Assembly (NCBI RefSeq): GCF_002591895.1
Contig: NZ_NISX01000001.1
Span: 327,431 to 391,430, forward strand
Direction of reading: 5' to 3'
Length of the DNA stretch: 64,000 nt
Source: Lacimicrobium alkaliphilum
Lineage (GTDB): Bacteria; Pseudomonadota; Gammaproteobacteria; Enterobacterales; Alteromonadaceae
Shown here piece by piece: positions 63,101 to 64,000 of this stretch. Within the stretch, counting starts at the first letter, position 1. Each line of letters begins with the position of its first letter. Position numbers and translations under genes: made by a program. The notes beneath the pieces were generated by a model that saw only the letters and a program-made list of their open reading frames with translations, did no database searches and had not been told where the DNA came from.

Positions 63101-64000
63101 TTATTCCGTGATTTTGGTATTACCGGTATTTAGCTGTTGTCGTTGCTGCTGCTGTTCAGACTCAATTAATCTGCTTAGTCGACTAAACTCCGGCAGTCTT
63201 TTTAATGCCCTGGCATTATCACTCTTATCAGAGTGTATAAATAACCACCAGAGCGGAACCCAGCCTTTTTTATAGGCCTGTAATAGTAGCGTCAACATTT
63301 CCTCAGTTTTCCCTTGTATAAACAGATGGTTAGCCCTGACTCCGGAGTGCAACGCCCAATCTGGCCATTGCTGTTCAAGATACGCAAGCTGGTGCGAAAG
63401 CGTATTTTTTATCCTTGAGTTATCACTCAGAGCCAGCAGCGCCAGTGACAGTTCACTATTATGAATATTCACTGTGACGTCTGGCTTAAGTGGCGAAGGC
63501 TGCACCTTTGCCAGTTCGCGAGCCCCCTGATGTTGTTTTTCAAGGGCCAGATAATTCTGCCGCAACAGAGGGACAAGATCATATGTGCCCGTGCGAATGG
63601 ATTGCATAGACTGCAACATACTGAGGCTTATCTGCGGTTCCTTATTCTGATATCCAAGACGAATAAAATTTTTCCAGAACCGGGCATCGACGGAATCGCC
63701 ATATAAAGATGCCGTACGCTCAAACCAGCTTGCGGCTTCGGCCTGCAGATCCAGCTCTAAATAGAGCAGTCCAAGGTAAGCACTGTTGGCTGCAGAGCCC
63801 GGATCCAGGCTCAGACACTGTTGCATGGCCAGGATCGCATCAGCCAACCGCCCCACTTTATGCAGTATCCTGGCTTGCCAGACATAACTCCAACTGTAAT
63901 CCTGATCCACACTCTGAGCCACAGAAATTGCCTGTAGAGCCTGTTCGGACTGCCCTGAGTAGTAGTAGACGATGGCCAGGTTGATATTGACCCAAGGCGA
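63101..64000 (-). CDS. TPR-repeat protein, N-terminal end outside window
   Basis: The frame is open to base 64000, so the gene starts beyond the right edge; about 299 C-terminal residues are visible. Tetratricopeptide motifs repeat in the visible N-terminal part (NINLAIVYYYSGQSEQALQA, ARILHKVGRLADAILAMQQC, SAYLGLLYLELDLQAEAASW). The last ~150 residues are helical without clear TPRs and end in a glutamine-rich stretch. It may be a sensor or adaptor arm; the missing N-terminus could hold the effector or membrane domain. Confidence 0.75.
   Translation of the reverse strand, partial: SPWVNINLAIVYYYSGQSEQALQAISVAQSVDQDYSWSYVWQARILHKVGRLADAILAMQQCLSLDPGSAANSAYLGLLYLELDLQAEAASWFERTASLYGDSVDARFWKNFIRLGYQNKEPQISLSMLQSMQSIRTGTYDLVPLLRQNYLALEKQHQGARELAKVQPSPLKPDVTVNIHNSELSLALLALSDNSRIKNTLSHQLAYLEQQWPDWALHSGVRANHLFIQGKTEEMLTLLLQAYKKGWVPLWWLFIHSDKSDNARALKRLPEFSRLSRLIESEQQQQRQQLNTGNTKITE

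Noticed and set aside
1-64000. CRISPR array, prophage, transposase or toxin-antitoxin/defence system
   Set aside because: No regularly spaced repeats, phage structural genes, transposase motifs or paired toxin-antitoxin genes were seen on either strand.

Overview
The window is a chromosomal segment of a gammaproteobacterium, most likely from the order Alteromonadales (Alteromonadaceae or a close relative). This rests on gene content and order: fnr/etrA next to uspE and ttcA; a cbb3 oxidase cluster; the fabA-rmf-DUF3466-uup-rlmKL-zapC-pyrD order shared with Vibrio, Shewanella and (in part) E. coli; a giant NAD-dependent glutamate dehydrogenase beside pyrD; and proQ-prc with msrC and rsmF nearby. 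I cannot name the species. I see no prophage, insertion sequence, CRISPR array, tRNA or rRNA gene.

Layout. 0-4 kb: the 3' end of a Bax-like glucosaminidase, a DUF2987 protein, ttcA, a DUF4112 membrane protein, uspE and the oxygen sensor FNR. 4-11.4 kb: ccoNOQP (cbb3 oxidase) and its assembly genes ccoH-ccoI-ccoS plus a SafE-like membrane protein, all on the minus strand and split by a terminator. 11.4-14 kb: an unknown secreted or anchored protein divergent from ccoN, a KefB/YbaL-type antiporter and a DUF2165 protein. 14-17.1 kb: a decaying stretch with three clear gene remnants (a Tll0287-like heme protein, a YafJ-type amidotransferase, a TPR-GGDEF protein) and one probable frameshifted unknown gene, around an intact Tat-exported HiPIP. 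17-23 kb: a GCS2-family ligase coupled to an AstE-like zinc hydrolase, a DUF1840/Lpp-like lipoprotein/L,D-transpeptidase group, and a beta-CASP MBL nuclease. 23-37 kb: the conserved fabA to gdhB block, including rmf, a 58-codon gene. 37.6-44.6 kb: an RND/YCF48-like/DUF1329/DUF1302 envelope-export gene set. 44.8-50.6 kb: DUF2835, pepN, a NhaC antiporter and a sodium symporter. 50.7-51 kb: a 101-bp tandem repeat. 51-57.2 kb: prc, proQ, an unknown small acidic protein, msrC, a SIMPL protein, a small lipoprotein and rsmF. 57.2-64 kb: a candidate small RNA gene, a gamma carbonic anhydrase, tesB, a Hanks-type kinase with an unrecognised C-terminal half, rlmJ, an exported amidohydrolase and a TPR protein running off the right edge.

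How the parts fit. The left third is organised around oxygen. FNR is encoded at 3.3-4.0 kb, and FNR-box-like 14-mers (each one mismatch from TTGAT-N4-ATCAA) lie in front of uspE, between ccoN and its divergent neighbour, and in front of the MBL nuclease gene. The middle is housekeeping: fatty acid unsaturation, ribosome hibernation, rRNA modification, pyrimidine synthesis and glutamate catabolism. The accessory content is modest. The least explained items are the decay zone, the DUF1302/DUF1329 cluster with a terminator in its middle, the kinase C-terminal half, the small RNA candidate and the tandem repeat. I found no clear new defence or mobile system.
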